A stretch of 32,350 nt of DNA, from NCBI GenBank assembly GCA_013334335.1, contig JAAXXR010000018.1, forward strand, positions 1-32,350. The letters are read 5' to 3'. The stretch's first letter is position 1. The number at the start of each line of letters is the position of its first letter. Of the stretch, positions 1-8,292 are shown piece by piece. The position numbers were made by a program, and so were the translations under genes. Origin of the DNA: Chlorobiaceae bacterium. GTDB taxonomy: Bacteria; Bacteroidota; Chlorobiia; Chlorobiales; Chlorobiaceae. The notes beneath the pieces are model-generated. The model did no database searches. It had not been told where the DNA came from and worked only from the letters and a program-made list of their open reading frames with translations.

Positions 1-875
1 TTCTGCATCTCCTTCCTCACCAGTGCCTTGTTGGCGTCCGACATCGGGACGAGCGGGAGGCGGTAGACCTCTTCCAGCATGCCCATCTGCGACAGCGCAT
101 ACTTGACCGGTACGGGATTGCTCTCGACGAAGTTCAACTTGAAGAACTTGCGGTAGGTCCGGTTGATCGCACGCGCCTCCTCGAGGTTTCCGGCCTTCAT
201 CGCGTCCACGAGGGCCTTGACGGCCTTCGGCACTTCGTTGGCCGCCACCGAGATGACGCCATCACCACCCAGGGCCATGAACGGCAGGATCAGCATGTCC
301 TCGCCCGTCAGCACCGAGAAACGTTCCGGCCTGCGTTCGATCAGCTCCATGATCTGGTCCATGTTGTCCGACGCCTCCTTGACCGCGAGGATGTTGTCGA
401 AGTCGTTGGCCAGCCGGATGATCGTCTCGGCCGAGACGTTGCTGCCGGTGCGGCCGGGCACATTGTAGAGGATCACCGGGATCGAGATCGACTGCGCGAC
501 GTGCTTGAAATGCTGATAGTAGCCCTCCTGGGACGGCTTGTTGTAGTACGGGGCGACCGACAGGATCGCCTGGGCGCCGGCCTTTTCGGCGTTGCGCGAA
601 AGCTCGATCGCATGGGCGGTGTCGTTGGTTCCGGCTCCGGCGGCGACCATCATGTCATTGCCGGCTTCTTCCCGGACTATCCGGATGATTTCGGTCTGTT
701 CGGCGGTCGACAGGGTCGGCGATTCGCCGGTCGTGCCGCAGGGGATGACGATATCGGTACCAGCTTCGCGCTGGAAATGCACCAGGCGACGCAGGGCTTC
801 GGTGTCGACCGACCCGTCCTGCCGGAACGGCGTGACCAGGGCAACGGCTGAACCGGTGATGAGACGATTGGACAT
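1..875 (-). CDS. dapA: 4-hydroxy-tetrahydrodipicolinate synthase, nearly complete (C-terminus cut by window edge)
   Basis: This enzyme condenses pyruvate with aspartate semialdehyde, the first committed step towards diaminopimelate and lysine; it is cytosolic and usually a tetramer. Reading from the ATG at 875, 291 codons are present, close to the usual family length of 290-296, so only the last few residues lie outside. The family signature is visible in order: the G-T-T-G-E-S loop with Thr48/Thr49, the Y-N-V-P-G-R-T-G segment with Tyr137 and Arg142, and A-V-K-E-A-S with Lys166, which forms the Schiff base with pyruvate. These match Thr44/45, Tyr133, Arg138 and Lys161 of the E. coli enzyme. 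No Shine-Dalgarno sequence is seen before the start. It is the last of a run of minus-strand genes; the 215-base gap to recN suggests its own promoter. Confidence 0.95.
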   Translation of the reverse strand, partial: MSNRLITGSAVALVTPFRQDGSVDTEALRRLVHFQREAGTDIVIPCGTTGESPTLSTAEQTEIIRIVREEAGNDMMVAAGAGTNDTAHAIELSRNAEKAGAQAILSVAPYYNKPSQEGYYQHFKHVAQSISIPVILYNVPGRTGSNVSAETIIRLANDFDNILAVKEASDNMDQIMELIERRPERFSVLTGEDMLILPFMALGGDGVISVAANEVPKAVKALVDAMKAGNLEEARAINRTYRKFFKLNFVESNPVPVKYALSQMGMLEEVYRLPLVPMSDANKALVRKEMQ

Positions 876-972
876 AACAACTGACAGGTGATTGTTGATC
901 GAGGCTTGCCGGGCGTGATGGCTCCGGCAACGCCTGCGCTTTGTTTTGAATGTAGGCAAAGGGCGGCATAAA

Positions 973-1000
973 AAAAACGGTATCTTTCTTTTCCGTTTTT
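973..1000. terminator. Candidate bidirectional terminator between recN and dapA
   Basis: An 8-bp inverted repeat (AAAAACGG / CCGTTTTT) encloses a 12-base loop. Both strands therefore read A-rich stem, loop, then a run of T. On the minus strand it would end recN transcription upstream of dapA. The stem has only three G-C pairs, so it is weak. A second, more GC-rich hairpin (CGTCCTGC / GCAGGACG, 1044-1065) lies just downstream of recN but has no T run. Confidence 0.4.
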
Positions 1001-1090
1001 CCCGGACGTTCTCCGCAGGGCGCTTCATTCCGGCAGCCTTGCCCGTCCTGCTCACGGGCAGGACGACGCTTTCAACGGGGAACGCGAGGG

Positions 1091-2797
1091 CTACACGGCA
1101 TTTCCAGCGTCGATCAGTTCGCCGGCGAGTTGTCTTGATGATTCCGAGACGGTGTGGCCGCTGATCAGCCGGGCGATCTCTTCGACCCGCTCGTCGCTGT
1201 CGAGCGGCCTGACCCCGGTGACGGTCCGATCCCCTTCGACACGTTTCGAGACCGAAAGGTGCAGGTCGGCCATGGCCGCGATCTGCGGCAGGTGGGTGAT
1301 GGCGATGATCTGGTGCAGCCGGGAGAGCTGCTTCAGGCTGTAGCCGACGGTCTGGGCGACCTTGCCGCTGATGCCGGTGTCAATCTCGTCGAATACGAGG
1401 ATCGGCAACCGGGCCGCTTTGGCCAGGGCGCTTTTCATGGCCAGCATGACCCTCGAGATCTCTCCACCCGAAGCCACCTTCGAGAGGGGTTTCGGTGCTT
1501 CGCCGAGATTGGTCGAAATCATGAATTCGATGCGGTCGAACCCGTTGTCGAAAGCCCGAAATCGACGTCCGTCGTGCGTGATCTCCCCGTCGGGAGCCTC
1601 TTCGTGGGAGATGGCGACCCTGAACGTGCCGTGTGGAATGCTGAGCTTTTTCAGTTCTGCCGAGATTTCGGCCTCCAGGAGCAGTGCCGCGCGTTTCCTC
1701 ATGACGGACAGCTCGACGGCCGTTTCCGAAAGTTCTGAGCGGGCCAGTTCGATCTCCTCCCTGAGCCGGTTCGCGTCGGCGGCAAGGTTCTCTTCCACCG
1801 ACAGCTCCTCTCCGAGCCGGTCGCGCAGTTCGATGAGCTCGCCGATGCTTTTGCCGTGCTTCTTGGAGAGGCGCTGCAGGAGCATCAGCCGATCGCGTAA
1901 CTCGTCGAGGCGTTCACGGTTGAACTCGATGCCCGAGGTATAGCGGCCGGTGAAGCGACTGGCCTCCTCGACCGATGACAGGGCGGTGCGAAGCTCCTCG
2001 AGTGCGGGCTCGAACCTCCGGTCGATCGAAACGAGCTTTTCAAGCAGGCGCATCGCCGAAGAGAGCGAGGCGTAGGACGACTCGTCGGCATCGTAGAGCC
2101 TTTCGCTGAGTTCGGTGCTGAGGCTGAAGAGGGTCTCGGCGTTTTCAAGCAGGTTGATCTCCTCCTCCAGCGAGCGCTCTTCGCCGGCGACAAGCCCGGC
2201 CGATTCAAGTTCACGGTACTGGAAGTCGATGAAATCCCGCTGGTCGCTGAGCGCAGCGGCACGCTTCATGAGCTCCTCCAGCGTTCGGCGGGACTTGCGG
2301 TAGTGTTGCAGGAGGCTCCGGTACCTCGAGGCTTCATCGTGCAACTGTCCGAACCCGTCGAGCATGCCCGCGTGTGTTTCGGCGTGCAGGAGCAGCTGAT
2401 GGTCGTGCTGTCCGTGCAGGTCGACGAGTTCGCGTCCGACCTGCCTGAGCTGCGAGAGCTGGCATGGGGTGTCGTTGATGAAACTCCGTGACTGGCCGCC
2501 CGCTGAAATGTCTCGCCGGAGAATGAGCTCCGGTGAGCATTCGATCTCCGCCTCCTCGAGCAGGTGTGCGATCGATTCATAGTGGCTGGCGGTGAAGGTC
2601 GCTTCGATGACCGCCTTGGAGGCACCGCTCCGCACCAGTTCCGCGCTCGCCCGTTCGCCGAGCACGAGGTTCAGGGCTCCCATGAGGATCGATTTGCCCG
2701 CGCCGGTCTCGCCGGTGATGATGGTCAGACCGGGTGCGAACTTTACCGACAGTTCGTCGATGAGGGCGAAATCCCTGACGTAGAGGGTCTGGAGCAT
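1091..2797 (-). CDS. recN: DNA repair protein RecN
   Basis: RecN is an SMC-like ATPase that acts early in double-strand break repair, working with RecA on broken ends. The 568-residue product has the expected layout: N-terminal ATPase half with the Walker A motif G-E-T-G-A-G-K-S (about residues 29-36), a long central stretch rich in Glu, Leu, Arg and Ser that fits the coiled-coil arms (about 160-380), then the ABC signature S-G-G-E-I-S-R (about 443-449) and Walker B F-D-E-I-D-T-G (about 469-475). I chose the ATG at 2797 because the family starts M-L-x-x-L-x-V-R/K-D/N-F-A-L. The frame stays open 20 codons further to an ATG at 2857, but that extension does not look conserved. No clear ribosome-binding site precedes either start. 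Confidence 0.95.
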   Translation of the reverse strand: MLQTLYVRDFALIDELSVKFAPGLTIITGETGAGKSILMGALNLVLGERASAELVRSGASKAVIEATFTASHYESIAHLLEEAEIECSPELILRRDISAGGQSRSFINDTPCQLSQLRQVGRELVDLHGQHDHQLLLHAETHAGMLDGFGQLHDEASRYRSLLQHYRKSRRTLEELMKRAAALSDQRDFIDFQYRELESAGLVAGEERSLEEEINLLENAETLFSLSTELSERLYDADESSYASLSSAMRLLEKLVSIDRRFEPALEELRTALSSVEEASRFTGRYTSGIEFNRERLDELRDRLMLLQRLSKKHGKSIGELIELRDRLGEELSVEENLAADANRLREEIELARSELSETAVELSVMRKRAALLLEAEISAELKKLSIPHGTFRVAISHEEAPDGEITHDGRRFRAFDNGFDRIEFMISTNLGEAPKPLSKVASGGEISRVMLAMKSALAKAARLPILVFDEIDTGISGKVAQTVGYSLKQLSRLHQIIAITHLPQIAAMADLHLSVSKRVEGDRTVTGVRPLDSDERVEEIARLISGHTVSESSRQLAGELIDAGNAV

Positions 2798-2887
2798 AGG
2801 CAACAGAGTGGTTGACGTTGCTCTCAAGATACTGCGAAAATGGTGCGTTTGAAACATGCCGCCGCTGGCCGTTTCCTGCCGGGTCCT

Positions 2888-3892
2888 TTATCTGGCAAGC
2901 ACGACGCTTTGCGAACCGCGGTACCGCGAACCGGAAAATCCGGCGGCATTCATCGTGACCAGGTAGCTCCCGGAGGGCAGCGGACGGCCGGCGTCGTCGC
3001 GTCCGTTCCAGGAGAGCAGGGTTGCCGGTCCTGCAGGGGCGCCGCCTGCCAGGATCCGGACCCTGGTCCCGACGGCATCGTAGACCTCGATGGAGAGCTG
3101 GTATGCGTCTGCCGGAAGTTTGACCGTGATTCGGAGCAGGTCGTTTCTCAGGTCGCCGTTGGGCGAAAACGGGTTTGGCGAGAGGGTGAGGATCTCTTCG
3201 ATTCTCGACGGAGCGACATAGATCGAGTTGATCCGGCCCGGCGTTCCGCCATATTCGGCATCGGTTGAAGAACTCCAGCTCATGGGGGAGTCGGAGGTCA
3301 TGAGTGGGTTGAATTTTTCGATCGAGATGCGTTTGGTCTCTGAATTTGCCGGGTTGTGCCAGTTGGGGGTATAGGCGACCCGGTCGACCAGCGTGCCGTT
3401 CCTGTCGAGCAACCGGACGCTGTCGCCGTCATTGTTCAGCGAAAAGGTTTTGCTTCCCGCAACGACAAAGATTTTCGCACCGATGCCTGCCTGCAGGTAC
3501 GTGTAGGAGGCGCTCAGGCTTGAACCGGCGTTCAAGCCATTGTTTTCAGCCGCAATGACCGCGTATTGCCCTGGCTCGATCACGTTTGCGCCGCCCTGGG
3601 GTGCGAAATAGTAGCGGCTGGATCTTCCGGTGGTCCGGTTTGGTTCGTCGGCGATGCTCCAGCCGGTCAGGTCGATGCCCTTCGTGCCGGCGTTGTAGAT
3701 CTCGACGAAGTCCGGCTGATCGATGATCGCGTCCTTTGCATCCTGGAGCGGATCGTACAGGATTTCGTTGATGACCGGACCGGCCAGTTCAGCCTCGATG
3801 TCGAGGTTTTCCGAAAAGGTCCTCTTGTCGGGTTCATCCATGCAGCCGCAGACGAGCAGCATGAAAAGGAGGCAAAGATGTCGGGGGTGCAT
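2888..3892 (-). CDS. Lipoprotein with lamin-tail domain and FlgD-like C-terminal domain
   Basis: This is a 334-residue predicted lipoprotein. A short hydrophobic leader ends in V-C-G-C with the likely lipidated cysteine at position 17. Residues about 38-165 look like a lamin-tail (LTD) Ig-like domain: it opens I-N-E-I-L-Y-D-P and carries F-V-E-I-Y-N and L-x-G-W-S-I-A-D. Residues about 235-330 look like a FlgD-type/T9SS-tail Ig fold: S-P-N-P-F-S-P-N-G-D, then V-Y-D-A-V-G, and W-N-G-R-D-D-A-G-R-P-L-P-S-G-S-Y near the end. In Bacteroidetes/Chlorobi such proteins are usually envelope or secreted proteins of unknown ligand; function here is unknown. An AGGAA motif lies about 7 bases before the ATG. 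It precedes recN on the same strand with a 90-base gap. Confidence 0.8.
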   Translation of the reverse strand: MHPRHLCLLFMLLVCGCMDEPDKRTFSENLDIEAELAGPVINEILYDPLQDAKDAIIDQPDFVEIYNAGTKGIDLTGWSIADEPNRTTGRSSRYYFAPQGGANVIEPGQYAVIAAENNGLNAGSSLSASYTYLQAGIGAKIFVVAGSKTFSLNNDGDSVRLLDRNGTLVDRVAYTPNWHNPANSETKRISIEKFNPLMTSDSPMSWSSSTDAEYGGTPGRINSIYVAPSRIEEILTLSPNPFSPNGDLRNDLLRITVKLPADAYQLSIEVYDAVGTRVRILAGGAPAGPATLLSWNGRDDAGRPLPSGSYLVTMNAAGFSGSRYRGSQSVVLAR

Positions 3893-4039
3893 CTTTATTC
3901 CTGGTATGTTGGTTCGATTGAACGCTACTGATGGGGACAGGGGTCAGCTTTGGTGGCTGGGGGAGCTGAAACCGAATCCCGTGGTGATTTGCGTAGCCAG
4001 GGCCTCCGACAGCCCTGACCGATGTCCTGATTGCGAAAG

Positions 4040-4064
4040 GCGCCCTGGATCAGGCGCTTTTCTC
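4040..4064 (-). terminator. Weak terminator-like hairpin overlapping the tatA stop codon
   Basis: On the minus strand the last codons of tatA form GCGCC, then a loop containing the TGA, then GGCGC followed by CTTT. The stem is about 5-6 bp and the T run is short, so termination here is only possible, not established. Confidence 0.3.
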
Positions 4065-4244
4065 CTTTTTCGGCGTCTCGTCGACCGCCTTGTTGAATTC
4101 GTCCTCTATTTCGCTCTGGGCTTTCTTGAACTCCTTCATACCCTTTCCGAGGCCTCTGGCGAGCTCGGGAAGCTTCTTGGCTCCGAACAGGAGAAGGATG
4201 ATGAGCAGGATGAGAATAAGTTCCTGGCCGCCTAATCCAAACAT
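4050..4244 (-). CDS. tatA: Sec-independent protein translocase subunit TatA
   Basis: TatA forms the pore-like assembly of the twin-arginine pathway that exports folded proteins across the cytoplasmic membrane. The 64-residue product has the textbook plan: a short N-terminus F-G-L-G-G-Q-E, one membrane helix (about residues 8-21), the hinge F-G-A-K-K-L-P-E-L, an amphipathic helix with [11 protein letters not shown], and a charged tail. Two ATGs lie six bases apart. The GGAGG at 4252-4256 is one base from the first (4250) and seven from the second (4244), so the second is chosen. No tatB or tatC lies next to it, so they must be elsewhere. It follows psd on the same strand after 92 bases. TatA and TatE cannot be told apart by sequence alone. 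Confidence 0.92.
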   Translation of the reverse strand: MFGLGGQELILILLIILLLFGAKKLPELARGLGKGMKEFKKAQSEIEDEFNKAVDETPKKEKSA

Positions 4245-4336
4245 GGGCATTCCTCCGAATAGTGGGAAAACTGATGGCTCTACACGCCTTAATTTATATA
4301 CTCAAAGCTGCTGGTCAAATCAAACGTTTTTTTTGT

Positions 4337-4990
4337 CTAAAAACGACGTTTCGTGCGACCCATGACGGTCTGGCCGGCAACGGTTCTCATGCCGGTGGTG
4401 ACACTGACCGAAACGGAGGCGGGGAACACGATGTCAACCCTCGAGCCGAACTTGATCATGCCGAAACGGATGCCGGCGGTCACTTTCTGGCCCAGGTCGA
4501 GACGGCAGACGATCCTTCGTGCGAGGAATCCCGACACCTGGCAGAACCAGAGGGAGCCGAAAGCGCACGCAACACCGATCTCCATTCGTTCGTTGTCGGT
4601 CATGCTGCGGTGGTCGAAAGCCATCAGGAACCTGCCGGGATGGTAGCGCAGGTGCGATACCGAACCGCCTGCTGGAATCCTGTTGACATGCACGTTGAAC
4701 GGTGACATGAAGATGCTGACGAGGGTCGACGGCTCTCCGGTCAGGGGATGCTCTACCTGCCTGACCAGCAGCACCTTTCCGTCTGCCGGCGCCAGGATCG
4801 CGTCGGGATCGTCGGGCGCCGTGCGTTCAGGGTCGCGGTAGAAAAAAAGGCAGAAGGCGAAATAGAGCGCGGCAGAGGCCGAAAGCACGATACCGCCTCC
4901 GGATTGCAGCAGTGCACCCGCAATGAAGATGATAAGGCAGACGATGGCGGTGACGGCGACGCTTCCCGAACCGTACGAGGTGATGCGCAT
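4337..4990 (-). CDS. psd: Phosphatidylserine decarboxylase, short pyruvoyl type
   Basis: This enzyme decarboxylates phosphatidylserine to phosphatidylethanolamine at the inner membrane. The 217-residue product belongs to the short class of the family. Two hydrophobic segments at about residues 10-31 and 33-51 anchor it, followed by F-Y-R-D-P-E-R, the L-A-P-A-D-G-K-V segment and F-M-S-P-F-N-V-H-V-N-R. The self-cleavage site is the Gly-Ser pair (about 182-183) in K-F-G-S-R-V-D; cleavage turns the Ser into the pyruvoyl group of the alpha chain. I start at the ATG at 4990, preceded by AGGAA about 10 bases upstream. The frame stays open back into tilS, but that stretch is low-complexity and antisense, so it is not counted. 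Confidence 0.92.
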   Translation of the reverse strand: MRITSYGSGSVAVTAIVCLIIFIAGALLQSGGGIVLSASAALYFAFCLFFYRDPERTAPDDPDAILAPADGKVLLVRQVEHPLTGEPSTLVSIFMSPFNVHVNRIPAGGSVSHLRYHPGRFLMAFDHRSMTDNERMEIGVACAFGSLWFCQVSGFLARRIVCRLDLGQKVTAGIRFGMIKFGSRVDIVFPASVSVSVTTGMRTVAGQTVMGRTKRRF

Positions 4991-5318
4991 GAGCGTGGTT
5001 CCTGTGCAAATCCTTTTATTAAGCGCCGGTATGCTTTTGTGCAAATTCCGGTTTCTGCGCTGGTCGCTCTGCTTGAAACCCTCACGTGACTTGCACCCTG
5101 CGGCTTCCTCGCTCCTCCAGCCTGGTGTCAGGGGTGCTGCGACACCTGACGGCGAACTCTTGTCAGAGGGGGTAATGATAGGCAATTTGTTGCTGAAATC
5201 ATGCACAAAACCGCCCGGTTTTCCATGGCGCGGCTCAGTTGTTGCAAGATGGTCACTGCCGATGCTATCTTGATGGCGCGGCGACAAACCGCAATCGTCA
5301 ATCATCGGGCTTGCGATC
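4991..5318. other. Divergent intergenic region psd / tilS (328 bases)
   Basis: No gene was found here. It should hold the promoters of psd (-) and tilS (+). Visible signals are a direct repeat of TGTGCAAAT at 5003-5011 and 5038-5046 close to the psd start. Further out there is a hairpin, GTCAGG / CCTGAC, around 5127-5148, and a candidate tilS promoter at 5242-5271. Confidence 0.6.
5242..5271 (+). promoter_or_regulatory. Candidate sigma-70-like promoter for tilS
   Basis: TTGCAA (4 of 6 to TTGACA) and TATCTT (4 of 6 to TATAAT) are separated by 18 bases, 48 bases before the tilS start. It is a consensus match only and could be chance. Confidence 0.3.
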
Positions 5319-6296
5319 GTGAATCTCCTTGAAAAAAAATTTCTCGAAAACGTTCGCCGGCAAAACCTTGCCGGTAAAGCCGACGCTGTGCTCGTGACGG
5401 TTTCTGGCGGGCCTGATTCGATGGCCCTGCTCCATCTTTTCGCCGCGGTCCAGCCGGTGCTCGGCTGCAGCCTGGCGGTCGCCCACTGCAATTTCAGGCT
5501 CAGAGGGGAGGAGAGCGATGAGGACGAGGCGTTCGTCCATGACGCCTGTCGTGCTCTCGGGGTCGCGTGTCACACCCGGGGTTTCGACACGCGGAAGCTC
5601 TCCGTAACCATGAAGCGTTCGATCGAGGAGACCGCCAGACTCCTTCGTTACGATTTTTTCGAGGAGTTGTGCCGTAATTACGGTTACACCAGGGTGGCCA
5701 CGGGACACCATGCGGGAGACAACGTTGAAACCATGCTCTTCAACCTGTTCAGGGGTACCTCTCCGGCTGGGTTCCGCGGGATCAGGGCAAAACACGGCCC
5801 GATTGTCCGGCCGCTCTTGCCTTACGGGCGGGCAGAACTGCTTTCGTACCTCGGCGAGCGCTCCATTGGCTGGCGCACCGATCGCACCAATCTCGACAGC
5901 GACCATGACCGGAACTTTATCAGGAACCGGGTGATCCCGGTGGTCGAGGAGCGGTTCGCCACGAAGCTCGCCCCTTCGTTGCAGCGCATGTCGGAACACG
6001 CAGGAGAGCTCGACGAGTTCATGGAGCTCCATGTCGAAAGCCTGCTCCGGGAACATCCCATGCTGGATCTGCAGGGAGGCAGGCTGCATGTCGTCACCTT
6101 GCAGAAGCTGACCCGGTTCGAGCGCAAGGAATTGCTCAAGCGCGCGCTTCAGGCCCAGGGGGTCACGGCGGACAGCAATGTGCTGGGCCGGCTGTCGGAG
6201 CTGCTCCAGCAGCAGCCCGGCCGGAGCGTCCCGGTCGGACGAGGCGTCACCGTCAAGAAAGCGGATGGTTTCCTGGTGTTTTTCAGGGAGAGGTGA
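5319..6296 (+). CDS. tilS: tRNA(Ile)-lysidine synthetase
   Basis: TilS uses ATP and lysine to convert C34 of the CAU anticodon of tRNA(Ile) to lysidine, which changes decoding from AUG to AUA; it is essential in most bacteria. The 325-residue product carries the PP-loop S-G-G-P-D-S at residues 29-34, followed by A-H-C-N-F-R-L-R-G-E-E-S-D-x-D and the G-H-H-A-G-D-N-V-E-T motif. R-N-F-I-R-N-R-V-I-P is also typical of the family. It is shorter than the E. coli protein (about 430 residues), and the distal C-terminal domain is reduced. The start is GTG at 5319; no upstream in-frame alternative is better. It faces the unknown membrane protein on the other strand, with palindromes between them. Confidence 0.93.
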   Translation: MNLLEKKFLENVRRQNLAGKADAVLVTVSGGPDSMALLHLFAAVQPVLGCSLAVAHCNFRLRGEESDEDEAFVHDACRALGVACHTRGFDTRKLSVTMKRSIEETARLLRYDFFEELCRNYGYTRVATGHHAGDNVETMLFNLFRGTSPAGFRGIRAKHGPIVRPLLPYGRAELLSYLGERSIGWRTDRTNLDSDHDRNFIRNRVIPVVEERFATKLAPSLQRMSEHAGELDEFMELHVESLLREHPMLDLQGGRLHVVTLQKLTRFERKELLKRALQAQGVTADSNVLGRLSELLQQQPGRSVPVGRGVTVKKADGFLVFFRER

Positions 6297-6315
6297 GATG
6301 GGCGAGCCCCGTCAA

Positions 6316-6335
6316 CCCCGGACTTCAATCCGGGG
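6316..6335. repeat. GC-rich palindrome (CCCCGGA-CTTCAA-TCCGGGG) between convergent genes
   Basis: A perfect 7-bp stem encloses the 6-base loop CTTCAA, in the gap between the ends of tilS and the minus-strand unknown gene. It resembles the palindromes at 17143 and 19156. The GGGGCAAT at 6332-6339 can alternatively pair with ATTGCCCC at 6366-6373, giving a larger structure. It may act as a two-way terminator or as a dispersed REP-like repeat. Confidence 0.7.
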
Positions 6336-6386
6336 CAATGAGATGAGCTCATAGCATTGTTTTCGATTGCCCCGGGTTTCTGCGTC

Positions 6387-7424
6387 TCAGTTCCTCTTTT
6401 CCTGCTTCCTGAATGCGGAGAGCGGCAGGTCGGCGGTGATGAGGACCGATTCGAGGTTCTGCTGGACGCGAAGATGCTTCAGCAGGGACCTGGTGGCATC
6501 GCTTGTCCTTGTGCCAGGGTTGCTGGTGAGCGTAATGGTTCCCCAGAGGAACGAGGAGGCGAAGAATGCCGTCTGCCGATCCCGGTAGACCCATTCCGAC
6601 TGCCCTTTCAACCCGTCGTCGAACTTGACGGACAGGGCAAGCTGCTGCAGCTTGCTCAGGTTGCCCACTGACTTCACGTCGCGGTTTTTCGAGGTCAGGC
6701 TCTGCAGTGCGCCGGCCGTCCATTGCGGCGAGGAGAGCGTGAACCAGAGATGTGACTTGTAGCGGGTTTTGCCGATCATTGCCGCCGACACCGAATCCCG
6801 GTCGAGCATGTGCCCGGTGGGGCGGAGGAACCCGTTCAGCATCTCGCTGCTGCTGGCGATGGCCATGCGTCTCGGTCCCATGGGGCAGACCCACAGCGTG
6901 CTGTCGAGGGCATAGGCGCGCCGTCCATCGATCTCTGCTGTTTTGATGCTTGCGGATTCGAGCGCCTGGGCCGGTGCCTTGGTGGCGAAATCGCCCCAGG
7001 CCATACCGATGAATTTCTGCTGTTTTCTGCCCGAACGCTGGAAGCTGACCAGGAGCGTGTCGAGGTCGCGTGAAAGCACGAACCCGCGCTGCTTCATGAG
7101 ATCGTCGACCCGTTTGCCCGCGCTGAACGTGACGGCGTTCCTGACCGAGTCGGGTAGCGCCTCGTTCCAGAATCGGCTGCTCCTGATCTCCTTGAGCCCG
7201 ATATACACCATGGCGTCTGAGGTGCCCGGCATGTTCTGGATGATCGACGTGAGTTCAGGGGTCAGGGTCTCGGGCTGCACCCGCGGCTTTGGCCAGTTGA
7301 GCCAGACCAGGGCGGCGAGAAAACCCGTCATGCCGATCACGAAGACGGTTAACAGCACTTTCGGGCCTTTCTTTTTCGGGGCCTGCAGTGCAGGAGCCAG
7401 CGGGGTCTCTTCTTTGCCGCTCAT
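6387..7424 (-). CDS. Membrane-anchored protein of unknown function
   Basis: I do not recognise this 345-residue protein. A short cytoplasmic N-terminus ending in the basic run K-K-K-G-P-K is followed by a single hydrophobic segment (about residues 22-42), then a large domain with no further membrane helix, so it is probably anchored with the bulk outside the cytoplasm. Segments such as A-M-V-Y-I-G-L and D-L-D-T-L-L-V-S-F recall DUF3352-like proteins, but that is only a resemblance. I start at the ATG at 7424, where the hydrophobic anchor sits at the usual distance; the frame is open 19 codons further but would overlap rnhA. It begins 14 bases after the rnhA stop, so the two are probably co-transcribed. 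Confidence 0.7.
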   Translation of the reverse strand: MSGKEETPLAPALQAPKKKGPKVLLTVFVIGMTGFLAALVWLNWPKPRVQPETLTPELTSIIQNMPGTSDAMVYIGLKEIRSSRFWNEALPDSVRNAVTFSAGKRVDDLMKQRGFVLSRDLDTLLVSFQRSGRKQQKFIGMAWGDFATKAPAQALESASIKTAEIDGRRAYALDSTLWVCPMGPRRMAIASSSEMLNGFLRPTGHMLDRDSVSAAMIGKTRYKSHLWFTLSSPQWTAGALQSLTSKNRDVKSVGNLSKLQQLALSVKFDDGLKGQSEWVYRDRQTAFFASSFLWGTITLTSNPGTRTSDATRSLLKHLRVQQNLESVLITADLPLSAFRKQEKRN

Positions 7425-7438
7425 AGGTGAAGACGGAG

Positions 7439-7879
7439 TTAGGAGTTGTCCTTGATAGCCTTCCGGGCCAGCTCGTCGCAACGGTTGTTGTACGGGTTGT
7501 CGCTGTGTCCCTTGACCTTGTGAAAGGTGACGCGGTGTAATCTAATCAACTTCAGGATATCCTGCCAGAGGTCGATGTTCTCTACCGGCTTTTTCGCAGC
7601 GGTTTTCCAGCCGTTCTTCACCCACCGGTTGAGCCACCCTTCATTGATCGCGTTGACCAGATAGGCGGAGTCGCTGTAGAGTCCGACGCTGCACGGTTCC
7701 TTAAGTGCCCCCAGGCCCCGGATGGCCGCCATGAGCTCCATGCGGTTGTTGGTCGTCGCCGGATCGTACCCCGACAGCTCCCTGGTCGTGGCTCCGTACA
7801 TCAGCAGCGTGCCCCATCCGCCTTTGCCTGGGTTGCCGCTGCATGCGCCGTCCGTGTAGATGATGATCTTTTTTTCCAT
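7439..7879 (-). CDS. rnhA: Ribonuclease HI
   Basis: RNase HI cleaves the RNA strand of RNA-DNA hybrids, removing primers and R-loops. The 146-residue product starts with I-I-I-Y-T-D-G-A-C-S-G-N-P-G and has the four catalytic acids in place: Asp10, Glu48 (in N-N-R-M-E-L), Asp70 (in Y-S-D-S-A-Y) and Asp135 (in N-R-C-D-E-L-A). The conserved His125 in V-K-G-H-S-D is also present. The length is typical of the bacterial enzyme. The start codon lies four bases after the T run of the rpmB terminator and has no ribosome-binding site, so translation must begin from an unusual context or from a read-through message. The downstream unknown membrane protein follows after 14 bases. Confidence 0.96.
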   Translation of the reverse strand: MEKKIIIYTDGACSGNPGKGGWGTLLMYGATTRELSGYDPATTNNRMELMAAIRGLGALKEPCSVGLYSDSAYLVNAINEGWLNRWVKNGWKTAAKKPVENIDLWQDILKLIRLHRVTFHKVKGHSDNPYNNRCDELARKAIKDNS

Positions 7880-7883
7880 GGAT

Positions 7884-7915
7884 AAAAAAAAGGCTCAACC
7901 GGTGGGTGAGCCTTT
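7884..7915 (-). terminator. Rho-independent terminator after rpmB
   Basis: On the minus strand GGCTCACCC pairs with GGTTGAGCC (one mismatch) around a 3-base loop, followed at once by eight T. This is a strong intrinsic terminator for rpmB. It abuts the rnhA start codon at 7879. Confidence 0.85.
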
Positions 7916-7952
7916 GAATGCCTTTGTTGCCATTGCCTTGTTGGGGCGGTTT

Positions 7953-8171
7953 TTACTTCAGCAGCTTTGCCAGTTCGGCAGTGCCGGTCTTGGACATGAT
8001 TTTCATCGCCTTGGCGGAAATGCGGACCTTCACCCAGCGCTTCTCCTCTTCAATCCAGATCCTCTTGGTGTGGAGGTTTGGCTCCCAGCGGGTGCGGGTG
8101 TGGTTGTTGGCATGGGAAACGTTATTGCCGTATATCGGCTTCTTTCCGGTCAGCGCGCAGACTTTGGACAT
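7953..8171 (-). CDS. rpmB: 50S ribosomal protein L28
   Basis: L28 is a small protein of the large ribosomal subunit. The 72-residue product begins [12 protein letters not shown], the usual L28 opening, continues with [11 protein letters not shown]-x-R and R-W-E-P-N-L, and ends in a basic and hydrophobic helix. I start at the ATG at 8171, as in the family, rather than 17 codons upstream. GAG lies about 10 bases before it. It stands 121 bases after the bchG stop and is followed by a strong terminator, so it may be a single-gene unit or the end of the bchG transcript. No rpmG (L33) is adjacent. Confidence 0.96.
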   Translation of the reverse strand: MSKVCALTGKKPIYGNNVSHANNHTRTRWEPNLHTKRIWIEEEKRWVKVRISAKAMKIMSKTGTAELAKLLK

Positions 8172-8267
8172 GATAGGATCTCGGTTGTCGTGAAAAAAAT
8201 GATCCTGAATATACAGATTCATTCTGATAAAAAGAAACGGAAGAACGGTCTTACCTGCAGAAGTGGT

Positions 8268-8280
8268 TCACTGGTCACTC
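8268..8280 (-). repeat. Copy 1 of short dispersed repeat GAGTGACCAGTGA
   Basis: On the minus strand this reads GAGTGACCAGTGA, within a longer string of GTGAC/GTGAA units spaced about 7 bases apart. The same 13-mer is found on the plus strand at 11984-11996. Both copies lie just outside gene ends. Confidence 0.6.
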
Positions 8281-8292
8281 GTCACTTCTTCC

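Noticed and set aside
3934-3950. GGGGACAGGGG motif shared with 29670 (reverse) and 32199
   Set aside because: The shared core is only about 8-11 bases and could be chance; no larger repeat unit or palindrome surrounds it.
4991-5491. N-terminal extension of psd by 167 codons
   Set aside because: It runs through the divergent gap into tilS, has no family similarity, and a good start with AGGAA exists at 4990.
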